Below are positions 25,456 through 33,837 of a stretch of DNA of 39,149 nucleotides, one piece after another. The stretch covers positions 1 through 39,149 of the forward strand of contig CAKNRQ010000023.1 in the NCBI GenBank assembly GCA_930990965.1. Reading direction: 5' to 3'. The position numbers and the translations under genes were made by a program. Below the pieces are notes generated by a model that saw only the letters and a list, made by a program, of their open reading frames with translations, was not told the origin of the DNA and ran no database searches. Source of the stretch: an uncultured Clostridia bacterium (lineage in GTDB: Bacteria > Bacillota > Clostridia > Oscillospirales > Oscillospiraceae). Each line of letters begins with the position of its first letter. The first letter of the stretch is position 1.

Positions 25456-25464
25456 TGGTATAAT
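25456..25464 (+). promoter_or_regulatory. Extended -10 promoter of ireB
   Basis: TGG-TATAAT is an extended -10 with a perfect hexamer at 25459-25464. The -35 position (CTTTAC at 25436-25441) is weak. The start codon follows 31 bases later. Confidence 0.7.
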
Positions 25465-25495
25465 AAGCACATCGTCAACAAAGGGGGCTCTGGCC

Positions 25496-25738
25496 ATGGA
25501 AGATGTCACACGCAGGTTTACGGCAATCGACGAGCGCAGCGAGATTCGTGAGATCCTCTCGTCCGTATACGATTCGCTCAAGGTCAAGGGCTACAACCCC
25601 ATTAACCAGCTCGTCGGATACATTGTCAGCGAAGACCCGACGTACATCACAAACTACAACAATGCCCGCACGCTCATCTGCCGGCTTGACCGGGACGAGC
25701 TGCTGCAGGAGCTTCTGATAAGCTACCTGGGCAAATGA
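25496..25738 (+). CDS. ireB: IreB family regulatory phosphoprotein (UPF0297)
   Basis: A small regulator and substrate of PASTA-domain Ser/Thr kinases, known from Enterococcus to affect cephalosporin resistance. The 80-residue protein has the full family signature: [47 protein letters not shown]. Thr5 in MEDVTRRF lies where the phosphorylated threonines occur in IreB. The ATG at 25496 is chosen over the upstream extension because the family begins here, AAGGGGG precedes it, and the -10 lies within the extension. In many Firmicutes ireB sits with ruvX and yrzB; here it stands alone between its own promoter and terminator. Confidence 0.94.
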   Translation: MEDVTRRFTAIDERSEIREILSSVYDSLKVKGYNPINQLVGYIVSEDPTYITNYNNARTLICRLDRDELLQELLISYLGK

Positions 25739-25744
25739 CAAAGC

Positions 25745-25774
25745 AAAAAGCTCCCCGAGTCTGGGGAGCTTTTT
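25745..25774. terminator. Terminator between ireB and the convergent mog-like gene
   Basis: AAAAAGCTCCCC and GGGGAGCTTTTT form a perfect 12-bp stem with a 6-base loop. The symmetry allows it to act on both strands; the minus-strand gene ends ten bases away. Confidence 0.9.
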
Positions 25775-25783
25775 CTTTCCGGT

Positions 25784-26254
25784 TCAGCGGCGCAGCCTGT
25801 CGACACCGGGCTTGAGCGCCGGCAATATGGCCTTGAGTGAGCTCTCAGCGTGGTCCACGCTGCCGGGCAGGTTGATAATAAGGGTGCCGCCGCGCAGGCC
25901 GGCTATGCCTCTGGACAGCATGCCGCCGCTTGAAACCGATCTGGCTGCATAGCGCATGGCCTCCGGGATGCCGGGGGCGACGCGGTTTATGACCGCCTCA
26001 GTGGCCTCTGGCGTAACGTCCCGCCTGCCAAAGCCCGTGCCCCCGGCCGTGAGCACCAGGCACACGTCCAAATCGTAAGAGCAGTGTACGAGTTCGGCTT
26101 TGATGATTTCAAACTCGTCGGGCACAATCTTGGTAGAAACCACTTCCCAGCCCTCGTCTTCGAGTATCCTGACCAGGGCGGGGCCTGTGTTGTCCTCGCG
26201 CACGCCTCTGGAGCAGCGGTCGCTCACCGTGAGTATCGCCGCCGTGTATTTCAT
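25784..26254 (-). CDS. MogA/MoaB family molybdopterin-binding protein
   Basis: Adenylyltransferase-fold protein of molybdenum cofactor synthesis. The 156 residues have AAILTVSDRCSRGVREDNTGP at the N-terminus, the molybdopterin-binding block VLTAGGTGFGRRDVTPEAT, and GGTLIINLPGSVDHAESSLKAILPAL. These are the standard MogA/MoaB motifs (T/A-G-G-T-G, then D-x-T-P-E). GGAGGGG precedes the ATG. No other molybdenum cofactor gene is in the window, so MogA and MoaB cannot be separated by context. Confidence 0.92.
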   Translation of the reverse strand: MKYTAAILTVSDRCSRGVREDNTGPALVRILEDEGWEVVSTKIVPDEFEIIKAELVHCSYDLDVCLVLTAGGTGFGRRDVTPEATEAVINRVAPGIPEAMRYAARSVSSGGMLSRGIAGLRGGTLIINLPGSVDHAESSLKAILPALKPGVDRLRR

Positions 26255-26291
26255 CGGTTACCCCTCCAAATTTCTTCTTTTTTCGACAGCT

Positions 26292-26320
26292 ATTATATCA
26301 GCTTGTCTGCGCTTAGTAAA
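26292..26320 (-). promoter_or_regulatory. Promoter of the mog-like gene
   Basis: On the minus strand TTTACT (26320-26315) and TATAAT (26297-26292) are separated by 17 bases, about 38 bases before the start codon. Confidence 0.72.
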
Positions 26321-26405
26321 GCCCCGATATGTGTGTAATACGACGGGACTTTGCCGTTTTGCACGGGCAAAGAATCTGGCGTTTTTTACAAAATTGAAAT
26401 TGCTG

Positions 26406-26436
26406 TATTGACAAATACGTCAATAAGGTTTAGGAT
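26406..26436 (+). promoter_or_regulatory. glnA promoter with overlapping palindromic operator
   Basis: TTGACA (26408-26413) and TAGGAT (26431-26436) are separated by 17 bases. The -35 box lies inside the perfect inverted repeat TATTGAC-N6-GTCAATA (26406-26425), the layout expected of a repressor operator. The regulator is not identified; a nitrogen regulator is a guess from the downstream gene. A second hairpin CTTTGCC/GGCAAAG lies upstream at 26349-26372. Confidence 0.7.
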
Positions 26437-26508
26437 AACGCCATCGAAGAGCAAAGGCGTTCTGAGATTTCCATTTGAGAAATTCTTAGAGCGCCTTTGC
26501 CCTTTTTT
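26437..26508 (+). promoter_or_regulatory. Terminator-containing glnA leader (candidate attenuator)
   Basis: A long imperfect hairpin (5' arm 26451-26471, 3' arm 26479-26500, beginning GCAAAGGCG and ending CGCCTTTGC) is followed by CCTTTTTT. It is an intrinsic terminator placed before the glnA ribosome binding site. AACGCC (26437-26442) can pair with GGCGTT (26456-26461), which would break the foot of the terminator. The mapped promoter's start (about 26443) would exclude AACGCC, so this alternative needs transcription from further upstream, or read-through is controlled by another factor. Confidence 0.72.
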
Positions 26509-26548
26509 ATTCCGGCAAATATGTAAATTTGAGAAGGAGAGTCTAATC

Positions 26549-27880
26549 ATGGGAAAGTACACCAAGAATGACATCATGCGTATCGTTGCCGATGAGGACG
26601 TCGAGTTCATCCGCATGCAGTTCACCGATATCTTCGGACAGCTCAAGAACGTCGCCATCACAGCCAGTCAGATTGAGAAGGCTCTCAATAATCAGATCAT
26701 GATAGACGGCAGCTCCATCGAGGGCTTCACCCGCATCCACGAGAGCGACCAGTATCTCTACCCCGACCCGGACAGCTTCACCATCCTGCCCTGGGCCACC
26801 GGCAGCGGCCGTACCGCCAGGCTGATATGCGACGTCTACAACCCCGACGGCACGCCCTTTATTGGCGACCCGCGCGGCGTGCTCAAGCGCGCCCTCAAGC
26901 GCGCGGCCGACATGGGCTACACCTTCAACGTGGGCCCCGAGTGCGAGTTCTTCCTGTTTGAGACCGACGAAAACGGCCGTCCGACTACCAAGACCGGCGA
27001 CGAGGCGGGCTACTTTGACCTCGGCCCCGTAGACCACGGCGAGTTCGTGCGCCGCGACATCTGCCTCGCCCTGGAGGCCATGGGCTTTGAGATAGAGGCC
27101 AGCCACCACGAGGTCGCACACGGCCAGCACGAGATAGACTTCAAGTACGCCGACGCCCTGACAGCCGCGGACAACATCATGACCTTCCGCATGACCGTCA
27201 AGACCCTCGCGCAGCAGCACGGCCTGCACGCAACCTTCATGCCCAAGCCGGTGTTCGGCATCAACGGCAGCGGCATGCACACCAATATGAGCCTCTTCAA
27301 GGACGGCAAGAACGTCTTCTTCGACCCCGAGGGCGACAAACAGCTCTCCGAGAGCTGCTATGCCTTCATTGCCGGACTTCTGGCCCACGCCCGCGGCATG
27401 ACCGCCGTGACCAACCCGCTGGTGAACAGCTACAAGCGCCTGGTGCCCGGCTATGAGGCCCCCTGCTATCTGGCCTGGAGCGCATCGAACCGCAGTGCGC
27501 TTATCCGCATCCCCGCTGCTCGCGGCCAGAGCACCCGCGTGGAGCTGCGCAACCCCGACCCGGCCTGCAACCCCTACCTGGCCCTGGCGTTGTGCCTGAC
27601 CGCCGGCCTTGACGGCATTGAGCGCGGCCTGACCCCTCCGGCCGAGATAACCGAGAACATCTTCGCCATGGACGCCGCCGCCCGCCTCGCCAACGGCATC
27701 GACAACCTGCCCGGCTCCCTCGAAGAGGCCGTCTGCGCCCTCGAGAGCGACGAGCTCATGGCTGCGGCCCTGGGTGAGCACGTCTACCCGCGCTATGTCG
27801 AGGGCAAGATGAAGGAATGGGACGAGTACCGCACGCAGGTCACCGACTGGGAGCTTGCGAGGTACATGATACAGTACTGA
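26549..27880 (+). CDS. glnA: Glutamine synthetase type I
   Basis: Makes glutamine from glutamate, ammonia and ATP. The 443-residue protein is the short GSI-alpha form. [23 protein letters not shown] includes the arginine equivalent to the Bacillus feedback-inhibition residue (Arg62). [11 protein letters not shown], the [15 protein letters not shown] block, [14 protein letters not shown] and [11 protein letters not shown] are metal, glutamate and ATP sites. The adenylylation-site region of GSI-beta enzymes is not present. The ATG at 26549 follows GAAGGAGA; the longer open frame upstream is the terminator-containing leader and is not translated. It is co-transcribed with asnB. Confidence 0.97.
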   Translation: MGKYTKNDIMRIVADEDVEFIRMQFTDIFGQLKNVAITASQIEKALNNQIMIDGSSIEGFTRIHESDQYLYPDPDSFTILPWATGSGRTARLICDVYNPDGTPFIGDPRGVLKRALKRAADMGYTFNVGPECEFFLFETDENGRPTTKTGDEAGYFDLGPVDHGEFVRRDICLALEAMGFEIEASHHEVAHGQHEIDFKYADALTAADNIMTFRMTVKTLAQQHGLHATFMPKPVFGINGSGMHTNMSLFKDGKNVFFDPEGDKQLSESCYAFIAGLLAHARGMTAVTNPLVNSYKRLVPGYEAPCYLAWSASNRSALIRIPAARGQSTRVELRNPDPACNPYLALALCLTAGLDGIERGLTPPAEITENIFAMDAAARLANGIDNLPGSLEEAVCALESDELMAAALGEHVYPRYVEGKMKEWDEYRTQVTDWELARYMIQY

Positions 27881-27883
27881 TAT

Positions 27884-29464
27884 ATGTGCGGCATAATCGG
27901 ATTTACCCGGCGCACTATATCCCGCGGTCTGGCGCTTGAGGGTTTCAACAGGACCCTCTCCCGCGGCCCGGACATGAGCCAATTCGTCGAGTGCGGCAAG
28001 GGCTGGCTGGGCTTCCACCGCCTGGCAATCATGGGCCTCAACGCCAACGGCATGCAGCCCTTCCGGCTCGACGGCGACATGTGCGTGTGCAACGGCGAGC
28101 TCTACGGCTTTCGGCCCATAAAGACCGAGCTGGTCGGCATGGGCTACCGTTTCCGCTCGGGCTCCGACTGTGAGATACTGCTGCCGATGTACCGTGAGTA
28201 CGGCACGGAGATGTTCAGGATGCTGGACGCCGAGTTTGCCTGCGTCATCTACGACTCCCGCGCCGACAAGTTCATAGCCGCGCGCGACCCGCTGGGCATA
28301 CGCCCGCTCTACTACGGAGAGCTGACCGCCGGAGGCATGGCCTTTGCCAGCGAGGCGAAGAACCTCGTGGGACTCTGCCCCAGGATAATGCCCTTCCCGC
28401 CCGGCCACTACTGGGACGGTGAGTTTCACCGTTACGCCGACCTCACCACGGTCACCGAGTACTGCCACGACGACGAGGAGACCGCCTGCCGCCACATCCG
28501 TGAGCTGCTTATCCAGGCCGTTGACAAGCGCCTCGACTCCGACGCGCCGCTGGGCTTCCTGCTCTCCGGCGGCCTCGACTCCTCGCTGGTGTGCTCCATT
28601 GCCACCCGGCTGCTGCAAAAGCCCATCCGCACCTTTGCTATCGGCATGGACACCGACCCTATAGACCTCAAGTACGCCCGCCACTGCGCCGAGTTCCTCG
28701 GCAGCGAGCACATGGAGGTCACCATGACGCGCGAGGAGGTACTCGCCTCCCTCGACCAGCTCATCGGCATACTCGGCACCTACGACATCACCACCATCCG
28801 CGCCAGCCTCGGCATGTACCTGTGCTGCAAGGCCATACACGAGCGCACCGACGTGCGCGTGCTGCTCACCGGCGAGATCTCCGACGAGCTCTTCGGCTAC
28901 AAGTACACGGATTTCGCGCCAACTCCGGAGGACTTCCAGGCCGAGAGCAAAAAGCGCATCGACGAGATACACATGTACGACGTGCTGCGCGCAGACCGCT
29001 GTATCAGCGTGAACAGCCTTGAGGCGCGCGTGCCCTTCGGCGACATCTTCTTTGTCAAGTATGTCATGGGCCTGGACCCGGCGCTGAAGATGAACCGGCA
29101 CGGCATCGGCAAATACCTGCTGCGCCACGCCTTTGAGCGCGACGGCTGGCTGCCCTATGACCTGCTCTGGAGGCAGAAGGCCGCTTTCTCCGACGCCGTG
29201 GGCCACTCCATGGTTGACGACATCAAGGAGTACGCCGAGGGCCGCTACAGCGACGCGGAGTTTGAAGCTAAGCGCATGAAATACACCCACGCCAGGCCCT
29301 TCACCAAAGAGAGCCTGCTATATCGAGAGATATTTGAGAAGTACTATCCCGGCCAGTCGGACATGGTCGTGGACTTCTGGATGCCCAACCGCTCCTGGCC
29401 CGGCTGCAACGTCGATGACCCGAGCGCGCGCGTGCTCTCCAACTACGGCGAGAGCGGCGTCTGA
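27884..29464 (+). CDS. asnB: Asparagine synthase, glutamine-hydrolysing
   Basis: Uses glutamine to amidate aspartate. The 526-residue protein starts MCGIIGF, with Cys2 as the N-terminal nucleophile of the class II glutaminase domain (about 1-190). LLSGGLDSSLVCSIA is the PP-loop of the synthetase domain, and SLEARVPFGD, LLRHAFE and LLWRQKAAFSDAVG are typical of the C-terminal half. It starts three bases after the glnA stop with no strong ribosome binding site, so it is likely translated by coupling. Adjacent glnA supplies its nitrogen donor. Confidence 0.95.
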   Translation: MCGIIGFTRRTISRGLALEGFNRTLSRGPDMSQFVECGKGWLGFHRLAIMGLNANGMQPFRLDGDMCVCNGELYGFRPIKTELVGMGYRFRSGSDCEILLPMYREYGTEMFRMLDAEFACVIYDSRADKFIAARDPLGIRPLYYGELTAGGMAFASEAKNLVGLCPRIMPFPPGHYWDGEFHRYADLTTVTEYCHDDEETACRHIRELLIQAVDKRLDSDAPLGFLLSGGLDSSLVCSIATRLLQKPIRTFAIGMDTDPIDLKYARHCAEFLGSEHMEVTMTREEVLASLDQLIGILGTYDITTIRASLGMYLCCKAIHERTDVRVLLTGEISDELFGYKYTDFAPTPEDFQAESKKRIDEIHMYDVLRADRCISVNSLEARVPFGDIFFVKYVMGLDPALKMNRHGIGKYLLRHAFERDGWLPYDLLWRQKAAFSDAVGHSMVDDIKEYAEGRYSDAEFEAKRMKYTHARPFTKESLLYREIFEKYYPGQSDMVVDFWMPNRSWPGCNVDDPSARVLSNYGESGV

Positions 29465-29485
29465 GCGCATCCGCAATATGTGCCG

Positions 29486-29603
29486 CCGGCGGGGCGTTCT
29501 CACACTCCTCCCGCCCCGCCGGTATGTGCCGTATTCAAATGACTTCCCTCTCTCTTTCTCTTCTGTGCCCGGCAGCGGGGCTTCCCGCCGCCGGGCAGCT
29601 TTT
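29486..29603 (+). terminator. Two GC-rich hairpins after asnB; the second looks like the terminator
   Basis: An 11-bp perfect stem CCGGCGGGGCG/CGCCCCGCCGG spans 29486-29522 without a following T-run. A second, longer stem at 29566-29597 (TGCCCGGC-A-GCGGG, GCTT loop) is followed by GCTTTTGTT. The second also lies just past the minus-strand gene ending at 29608, so both genes converge on it. Confidence 0.7.
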
Positions 29604-29607
29604 GTTC

Positions 29608-29898
29608 TCACAGCAGTATTACCAGCGCGGCCGCAATCAGGGCTGCGGCGCACAGAATGGCCGCTGTCCATATCCATACCCGGCGGCCCGGCCCGTGTTC
29701 CGCAACCGGTATGCCCTCCACTTCGCCCAGCGCTGCGGCGGCCGCCTGCTCCAGCAGTTCGTCCTCACTGAGCGAGCTCGAGCCACGTACCACGAAGATG
29801 GCCTGCTCAAAGGGCCCGGTGCTGTCCTGGCTGACTATAACCACCCGCCTCGCCGTGCCATGCACCACCGCGCGGCGCCTCGTCTTGCCGGCGTTCAC
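29608..29898 (-). CDS. Small C-terminally anchored membrane protein, coupled to spoIIE
   Basis: The 96-residue product begins with a basic stretch (NAGKTRRRAVVHGTARRVVIV). It has FEQAIFVVRGSSSLSEDELLEQAAAAA in the middle and ends in one hydrophobic helix (WIWTAAILCAAALIAAALVILL). The F-E-Q-A-I-F pattern recalls small clostridial proteins of unknown function; that link is from memory. The start is a GTG overlapping the spoIIE stop (GTGA), so translation is coupled. The longer open frame upstream in this phase is a shadow of spoIIE. A role in sporulation or membrane tethering near SpoIIE is inference from position only. Confidence 0.75.
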   Translation of the reverse strand: MNAGKTRRRAVVHGTARRVVIVSQDSTGPFEQAIFVVRGSSSLSEDELLEQAAAAALGEVEGIPVAEHGPGRRVWIWTAAILCAAALIAAALVILL

Positions 29899-32192
29899 GG
29901 TCTGGCCTCCACGCGCACGGCCAGCACGGTCATATCGTCGCCTCCGGCGCCCTCGTCCACCGCACGGCGCAGAACGAGCCGGGCCAGGGTCTTCATATCC
30001 GCATCGTCCGAATCTATCAGCAGGCCGCGCAGCCAGCCGTCGTCCGGGCCGGATACCACGCCGTCGGAGGCGATGAGCGCCACGTTGCCGGGCTTCAAGT
30101 GCATGCGCACGGTGTCGGGCTTGGCGCCGCCGCCCTCTTCCAGGCCCGGGGCCATGCTCTCGCAGTCTATGCGCCGCACGCTCTTGCCCGTACACACGTA
30201 GCTGGGCGCGGCGCCGTATTTGTAGAAGCTTGTCTCGCCGGTGAAGAGGTCTATGCACATCAAATCCGCTGTGGCGAAGCCCCAGTCCTCCTCCGAGCGC
30301 AGGAGCATGACGGAGTTGAGCACCTGCATGGCTACGTCACCGTCTACGCCGGAGCGCAGGAAGCGCTCCAGTATGCCCACGGCCTCGCAGCTCTCCTCGG
30401 CCGCGTCGCCGCCGGTGCCCATGCCGTCGGAGAGTATCACGCACAGCGTACCGGAGTCGGTCTTGAAATACGTGCCCCTGTCCCCGGAGACGGCCTCGCC
30501 GGGCTTCATGAGCGCCGCTATGCCCACGCTGGCGCACAAGGGCTCGGCCTCCAGCAGCGTTATCCGGCCCTCGGCCTCGTCGAGAGGCGTGCAGAGCCTC
30601 ACGCCCAGCACCGCCGAGAGCTTGTCCAGCCAGGCCGGGTCACGGGTGATGCTCTTGAGGCTGCCGGCCTCTATGACGGCGCGGAGCCTGCCGCCGGCGT
30701 CGCGGAAAACCGCCGCGTCGGCCTCGATGTCCATGGAGCGGAAGTAGCGCAGCAGCCGGCGCTCAGCCAGCGGGTCCGCGCCGTTGAGGCTGCCCAGCTC
30801 CCTTGAGACACGCTCGAGTATCTCGGCAAATTCACGGTACTGGCCCCAGGCCGCGGCCCGGCCTTCACGCAGGCGTATGGCGTACTCGCGCCGGTAGAGC
30901 TGCGCGCGCAGTTCACCGTTCACCGCCGCCACAAAGGCGTCCATATTCAGGCACCTCTCCCGGAACCAGAGCGGTATGTCCCCGGCTTCCAGCCTGCCCC
31001 GCTCGGTCATGGCCGCCGTGGCGCTGTTCATGGCGTCAAGCGTCTCCACGCTCCCGCTCACCCAGCACTCGCCGCGCCGCGTACACTTCACGCAGGCCGC
31101 CGAGGCCGCCCGGTCAAAGACGCGGGCTATGTCGTTGTCGTTTACGAACTCGCTGCCGCGCCTGGCCACCGCGCACACGTCGCGGTAGGCCCCGGCTATG
31201 CCCGCCACGCGGCGGGAGGCATAGCGCCTCAGTCCGCTCTCGCCCACTCCCGGCGTGAGCGGCTGTACCAGCGAGCCCAGATTTGCCAGCAGGCCCGAGG
31301 GCAGCAGCATGAAGATAACGCTGGCCGCGAAGGCCTCAAAGAGCGGCGGCGCCGCCTCCAGGCTCGCTCCCGAGCAGAACACAGCCATCGCGTCGGCTAT
31401 CACAAACGCCGCCAGGAAGGCCAATCTGCCAAAGCGGGAGAATGTCCCCGCGCACAGGGCGGCGAAGGCCCAGGCCATCGTATACATGCCCGCCGTGCCC
31501 GCGCTGGCGTCCATCGCCAGGCCGAAGGCCGTACCCATAGCCGCTCCGGCGAAGGAGCCGCCCTTGAGCGAGGCCGTCATCACGAGTATTATGGCCAGCA
31601 CCCGGCCCAGGCTCACGGCGCCCATTATCTCTATGCGCGCAAAGCTCATGAGCGCACAGGCGGCCAGCACGGCCGCGGCGGCGTTGTGACGCTTCTCCTC
31701 CAGCTCAGTGCGCGCTTCGCGCCCACGCACGGCCTCCTTGAAAAAGCAGGCCGCGCCCCCGCCGAGCACGCTCTCAGCCGCGAGTGCGGGCAGTTCCTGC
31801 ACAAAGTCCCCGCCCGAGGCCGCACAGTTGAGCGCCCCCGTGGCCGCCAGCACTACCGAGGCCATCAGCGGCCCGAACCAGCCGGATTTGGCCCAGCGCG
31901 CGTCCTGGAAGATGAACAGCAGCGTGAACACCGCCACGCAGCCCGCCGCATAGCGTATCCCCCAATCCAGGGAGCCCGTCGTCAAATAGCCCAGGCAGGC
32001 CCCCGCCAGGGCCGACGCGCCTCTGAGTCCCACCGGCGCGGCCGCCACCGCCGCCGTACCGAAGGGCGCCGCGCCCCCGGCCAACTGTCCGGCCGAGAGC
32101 AAAAAGCCCGCGAGGAAGTGAAGCCCCGCCGCGGCTATGGATTCCGCACGCACACCCTGCGCGCCGCTCTGTAATTTGTCCTTCACTGACAT
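29895..32192 (-). CDS. spoIIE: Stage II sporulation protein E
   Basis: Membrane PP2C-type phosphatase that dephosphorylates SpoIIAA to switch on sigma-F in the forespore. The 765-residue protein has a hydrophobic N-terminal third with about ten membrane segments (to about residue 310), a middle FtsZ-interacting region, and a C-terminal phosphatase domain. The metal-binding aspartates are in VILSDGMGTG and LIASDGVVSG, with GGDDMTVLAVRV at the end. The ATG at 32192 is chosen because GGAGG lies eight bases upstream; a TTG at 32213 lies within that leader. It is slightly shorter than the Bacillus protein (827). It marks the organism as a spore former. Confidence 0.95.
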   Translation of the reverse strand: MSVKDKLQSGAQGVRAESIAAAGLHFLAGFLLSAGQLAGGAAPFGTAAVAAAPVGLRGASALAGACLGYLTTGSLDWGIRYAAGCVAVFTLLFIFQDARWAKSGWFGPLMASVVLAATGALNCAASGGDFVQELPALAAESVLGGGAACFFKEAVRGREARTELEEKRHNAAAAVLAACALMSFARIEIMGAVSLGRVLAIILVMTASLKGGSFAGAAMGTAFGLAMDASAGTAGMYTMAWAFAALCAGTFSRFGRLAFLAAFVIADAMAVFCSGASLEAAPPLFEAFAASVIFMLLPSGLLANLGSLVQPLTPGVGESGLRRYASRRVAGIAGAYRDVCAVARRGSEFVNDNDIARVFDRAASAACVKCTRRGECWVSGSVETLDAMNSATAAMTERGRLEAGDIPLWFRERCLNMDAFVAAVNGELRAQLYRREYAIRLREGRAAAWGQYREFAEILERVSRELGSLNGADPLAERRLLRYFRSMDIEADAAVFRDAGGRLRAVIEAGSLKSITRDPAWLDKLSAVLGVRLCTPLDEAEGRITLLEAEPLCASVGIAALMKPGEAVSGDRGTYFKTDSGTLCVILSDGMGTGGDAAEESCEAVGILERFLRSGVDGDVAMQVLNSVMLLRSEEDWGFATADLMCIDLFTGETSFYKYGAAPSYVCTGKSVRRIDCESMAPGLEEGGGAKPDTVRMHLKPGNVALIASDGVVSGPDDGWLRGLLIDSDDADMKTLARLVLRRAVDEGAGGDDMTVLAVRVEARP

Positions 32193-32225
32193 GTCCCTGG
32201 CCTCCGTGCTCAAGAGTTTACATAA

Positions 32226-32241
32226 ATTATAGTTTCTACAG
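32226..32241 (-). promoter_or_regulatory. Candidate spoIIE promoter with 0A-box-like sequence
   Basis: On the minus strand TATAAT (32231-32226) lies 33 bases before the ATG, with TGTAGAAA (32241-32234) just upstream. The latter resembles the Spo0A box TGTCGAA with one change. No good -35 is seen, as is common at Spo0A-activated promoters. The inference is weak. Confidence 0.4.
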
Positions 32242-32303
32242 TTATGAAAACCCTGTCACTCGGCGCTGTAGTTTCTTAACACTTTGCGCGGAAACCGCTC
32301 GGC

Positions 32304-32330
32304 AAAAAAAATCCGGACCGGAGCGGATTG
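32304..32330 (-). terminator. Intrinsic terminator of murC
   Basis: Read on the minus strand, AATCCG and CGGATT close a hairpin with a C/G-rich interior, followed by a run of eight T. It is the only terminator between murC and spoIIE. Confidence 0.75.
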
Positions 32331-32362
32331 CTTTCCACCCCGGCCCGGCCGGATAAAAGTTT

Positions 32363-33730
32363 TCAAATTACGATGTCTTCGCCTATTTTGTACACGTTTC
32401 CGGCTCCGACGGTGAGTATAATGTCGCCGGGGCGCGCAGTGGCGCGCAGGCTGTTCTCTATCTCCTCGAAGTTGTCGAAGAAGATGCTGCCAGGTATGTG
32501 CCGCGCGAGGTCGGCTGAGGATATGCCGTAGGTGTTGGTCTCGCGGGCGGCGTATATCTCGGCGAGGTAGGTGACGTCGGGACGGCAGAGCTGCTCCACG
32601 AAGTCCTCGAAGAGCGCCGCGGTGCGGGAGTAGGTGTGCGGCTGGAACACGAGTATCGTGCGCTTGTAGCCCAGGGGCTCCACCGCGTCCAGCAGGGCCT
32701 TGAGCTCGCCCGGGTGGTGGGCGTAGTCGTCGTAGACGTCCGCGCCGTTATACTTGCCCTTGAACTCGAACCTGCGCCCCGCGCCGTTGAAACCGGCCAG
32801 GCCGTATTTTACCGCGTTGGGCCTCACGCCGAGGCAGATGCAGGCCGCCGTGGCGGCCAGGGCGTTCTTTACGTTGTGGATGCCGGGGATGTGCAGCGTC
32901 ACGTCGGTGAAGAAGCGGCCGTGGCAGTAGATGTCGAACTCGCTGTTGGCGCCCACGCGCCTGATGTTGCGGGCGTAGACGTCGGCCTTGTCGGTGAGGC
33001 CGAAGGTGAAGAGCTCGCGGCCCAGCGGAGAGAGTGTCTCCATGGTGTTGCGGTCGTCGAGGTTGGCCACGATTTTCCCGTGCGGGGGAACTTTGGCCGC
33101 GAACTTGCGGAAGGAGTCCTCCACGTCCTCAAGGCCGGTGAAGTAGTCCAGGTGGTCGGCCTCGATGTCCAGTATGACGGCGATGGTCGGGTGAAAGGCG
33201 AGGAAGCTGTCGTGGTACTCGCAGCTCTCGAGTATTATCGTGTCGCCGCCGCCGACGCGGTGTCCGGCGTGCAGCAGCGGGAGGGTGCCGCCTATCATGA
33301 CGGTCGGGTCGCGCTCGGCGGCCATGAGTATGTGCGTACACATGCTGGTGGTGGTGGTCTTGCCGTGGGTACCGGCTATGCACAGCGCGTTCTCATAGTC
33401 GCACATGATGGCGCCCCAGGCCTCGGCGCGCTCGAACACGGGGATGCCGCGGGCCCTGGCCTCCACTATTTCGCAGTTGTCGTCGCGCACGGCGGCGGTG
33501 CGCACCACGAACTGTATGTCAGGGGCGACGTTCATCGCCCTGTGCCCTATCTTGACCTCTATGCCCAGGGAGCGCAGATGCTCCGTCTTTTCGCTCTCGG
33601 CCATGTCGGAGCCGTCTATCACCAGCCCCATGCCCGCGAGCACTTCGGCCAGCGGAGCCATGCTCACGCCGCCTATACCTATCAGGTGCCCGCGCATGCC
33701 GGGCCTGAGATAATCCTGAAAATCTGCCAT
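32363..33730 (-). CDS. murC: UDP-N-acetylmuramate--L-alanine ligase
   Basis: Adds L-alanine to UDP-MurNAc in peptidoglycan synthesis. The 455-residue protein has the N-terminal Rossmann-like motif HLIGIGGVSMAPLAEVL, the ATP-binding loop AGTHGKTTTTSM, DIEADHLDYF, HNVKNALAATAAC, and DDYAHHPGEL in the C-terminal domain. The ATG at 33730 is chosen because AGGAG precedes it and the family begins MxxF...HLIGIGG there; the upstream open frame crosses the promoter. It stands alone, divergent from cca, with which it shares the promoter region. Confidence 0.96.
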   Translation of the reverse strand: MADFQDYLRPGMRGHLIGIGGVSMAPLAEVLAGMGLVIDGSDMAESEKTEHLRSLGIEVKIGHRAMNVAPDIQFVVRTAAVRDDNCEIVEARARGIPVFERAEAWGAIMCDYENALCIAGTHGKTTTTSMCTHILMAAERDPTVMIGGTLPLLHAGHRVGGGDTIILESCEYHDSFLAFHPTIAVILDIEADHLDYFTGLEDVEDSFRKFAAKVPPHGKIVANLDDRNTMETLSPLGRELFTFGLTDKADVYARNIRRVGANSEFDIYCHGRFFTDVTLHIPGIHNVKNALAATAACICLGVRPNAVKYGLAGFNGAGRRFEFKGKYNGADVYDDYAHHPGELKALLDAVEPLGYKRTILVFQPHTYSRTAALFEDFVEQLCRPDVTYLAEIYAARETNTYGISSADLARHIPGSIFFDNFEEIENSLRATARPGDIILTVGAGNVYKIGEDIVI

Positions 33731-33763
33731 AATAGCTCCTGTCCAGTGAATCAAATACGTGCC

Positions 33764-33813
33764 TTGAAAATAAGCACGACAACGATTATAATACATTATG
33801 CCTTGTAAAACAA
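33764..33813. promoter_or_regulatory. Overlapping divergent promoters of murC and cca
   Basis: Plus strand: TTGAAA (33764-33769), 17 bases, TATAAT (33787-33792), for cca. Minus strand: TTGTTT (33813-33808), 17 bases, TATAAT (33790-33785), for murC. Both -10 hexamers are read from the same palindrome ATTATAAT (33785-33792). Confidence 0.75.
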
Positions 33814-33837
33814 GACCATAAACGTTGGGACGCGATA

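Noticed and set aside
26351-26548. N-terminal extension of glnA by 66 codons
   Set aside because: It covers the promoter, operator and terminator hairpin; AAGGAGA precedes the ATG at 26549, where the family begins.
29899-30258. Upstream extension of the small membrane protein gene
   Set aside because: It is a shadow of spoIIE in another phase, Arg/Gly-rich; the GTG at 29898 overlapping the spoIIE stop is the natural start.
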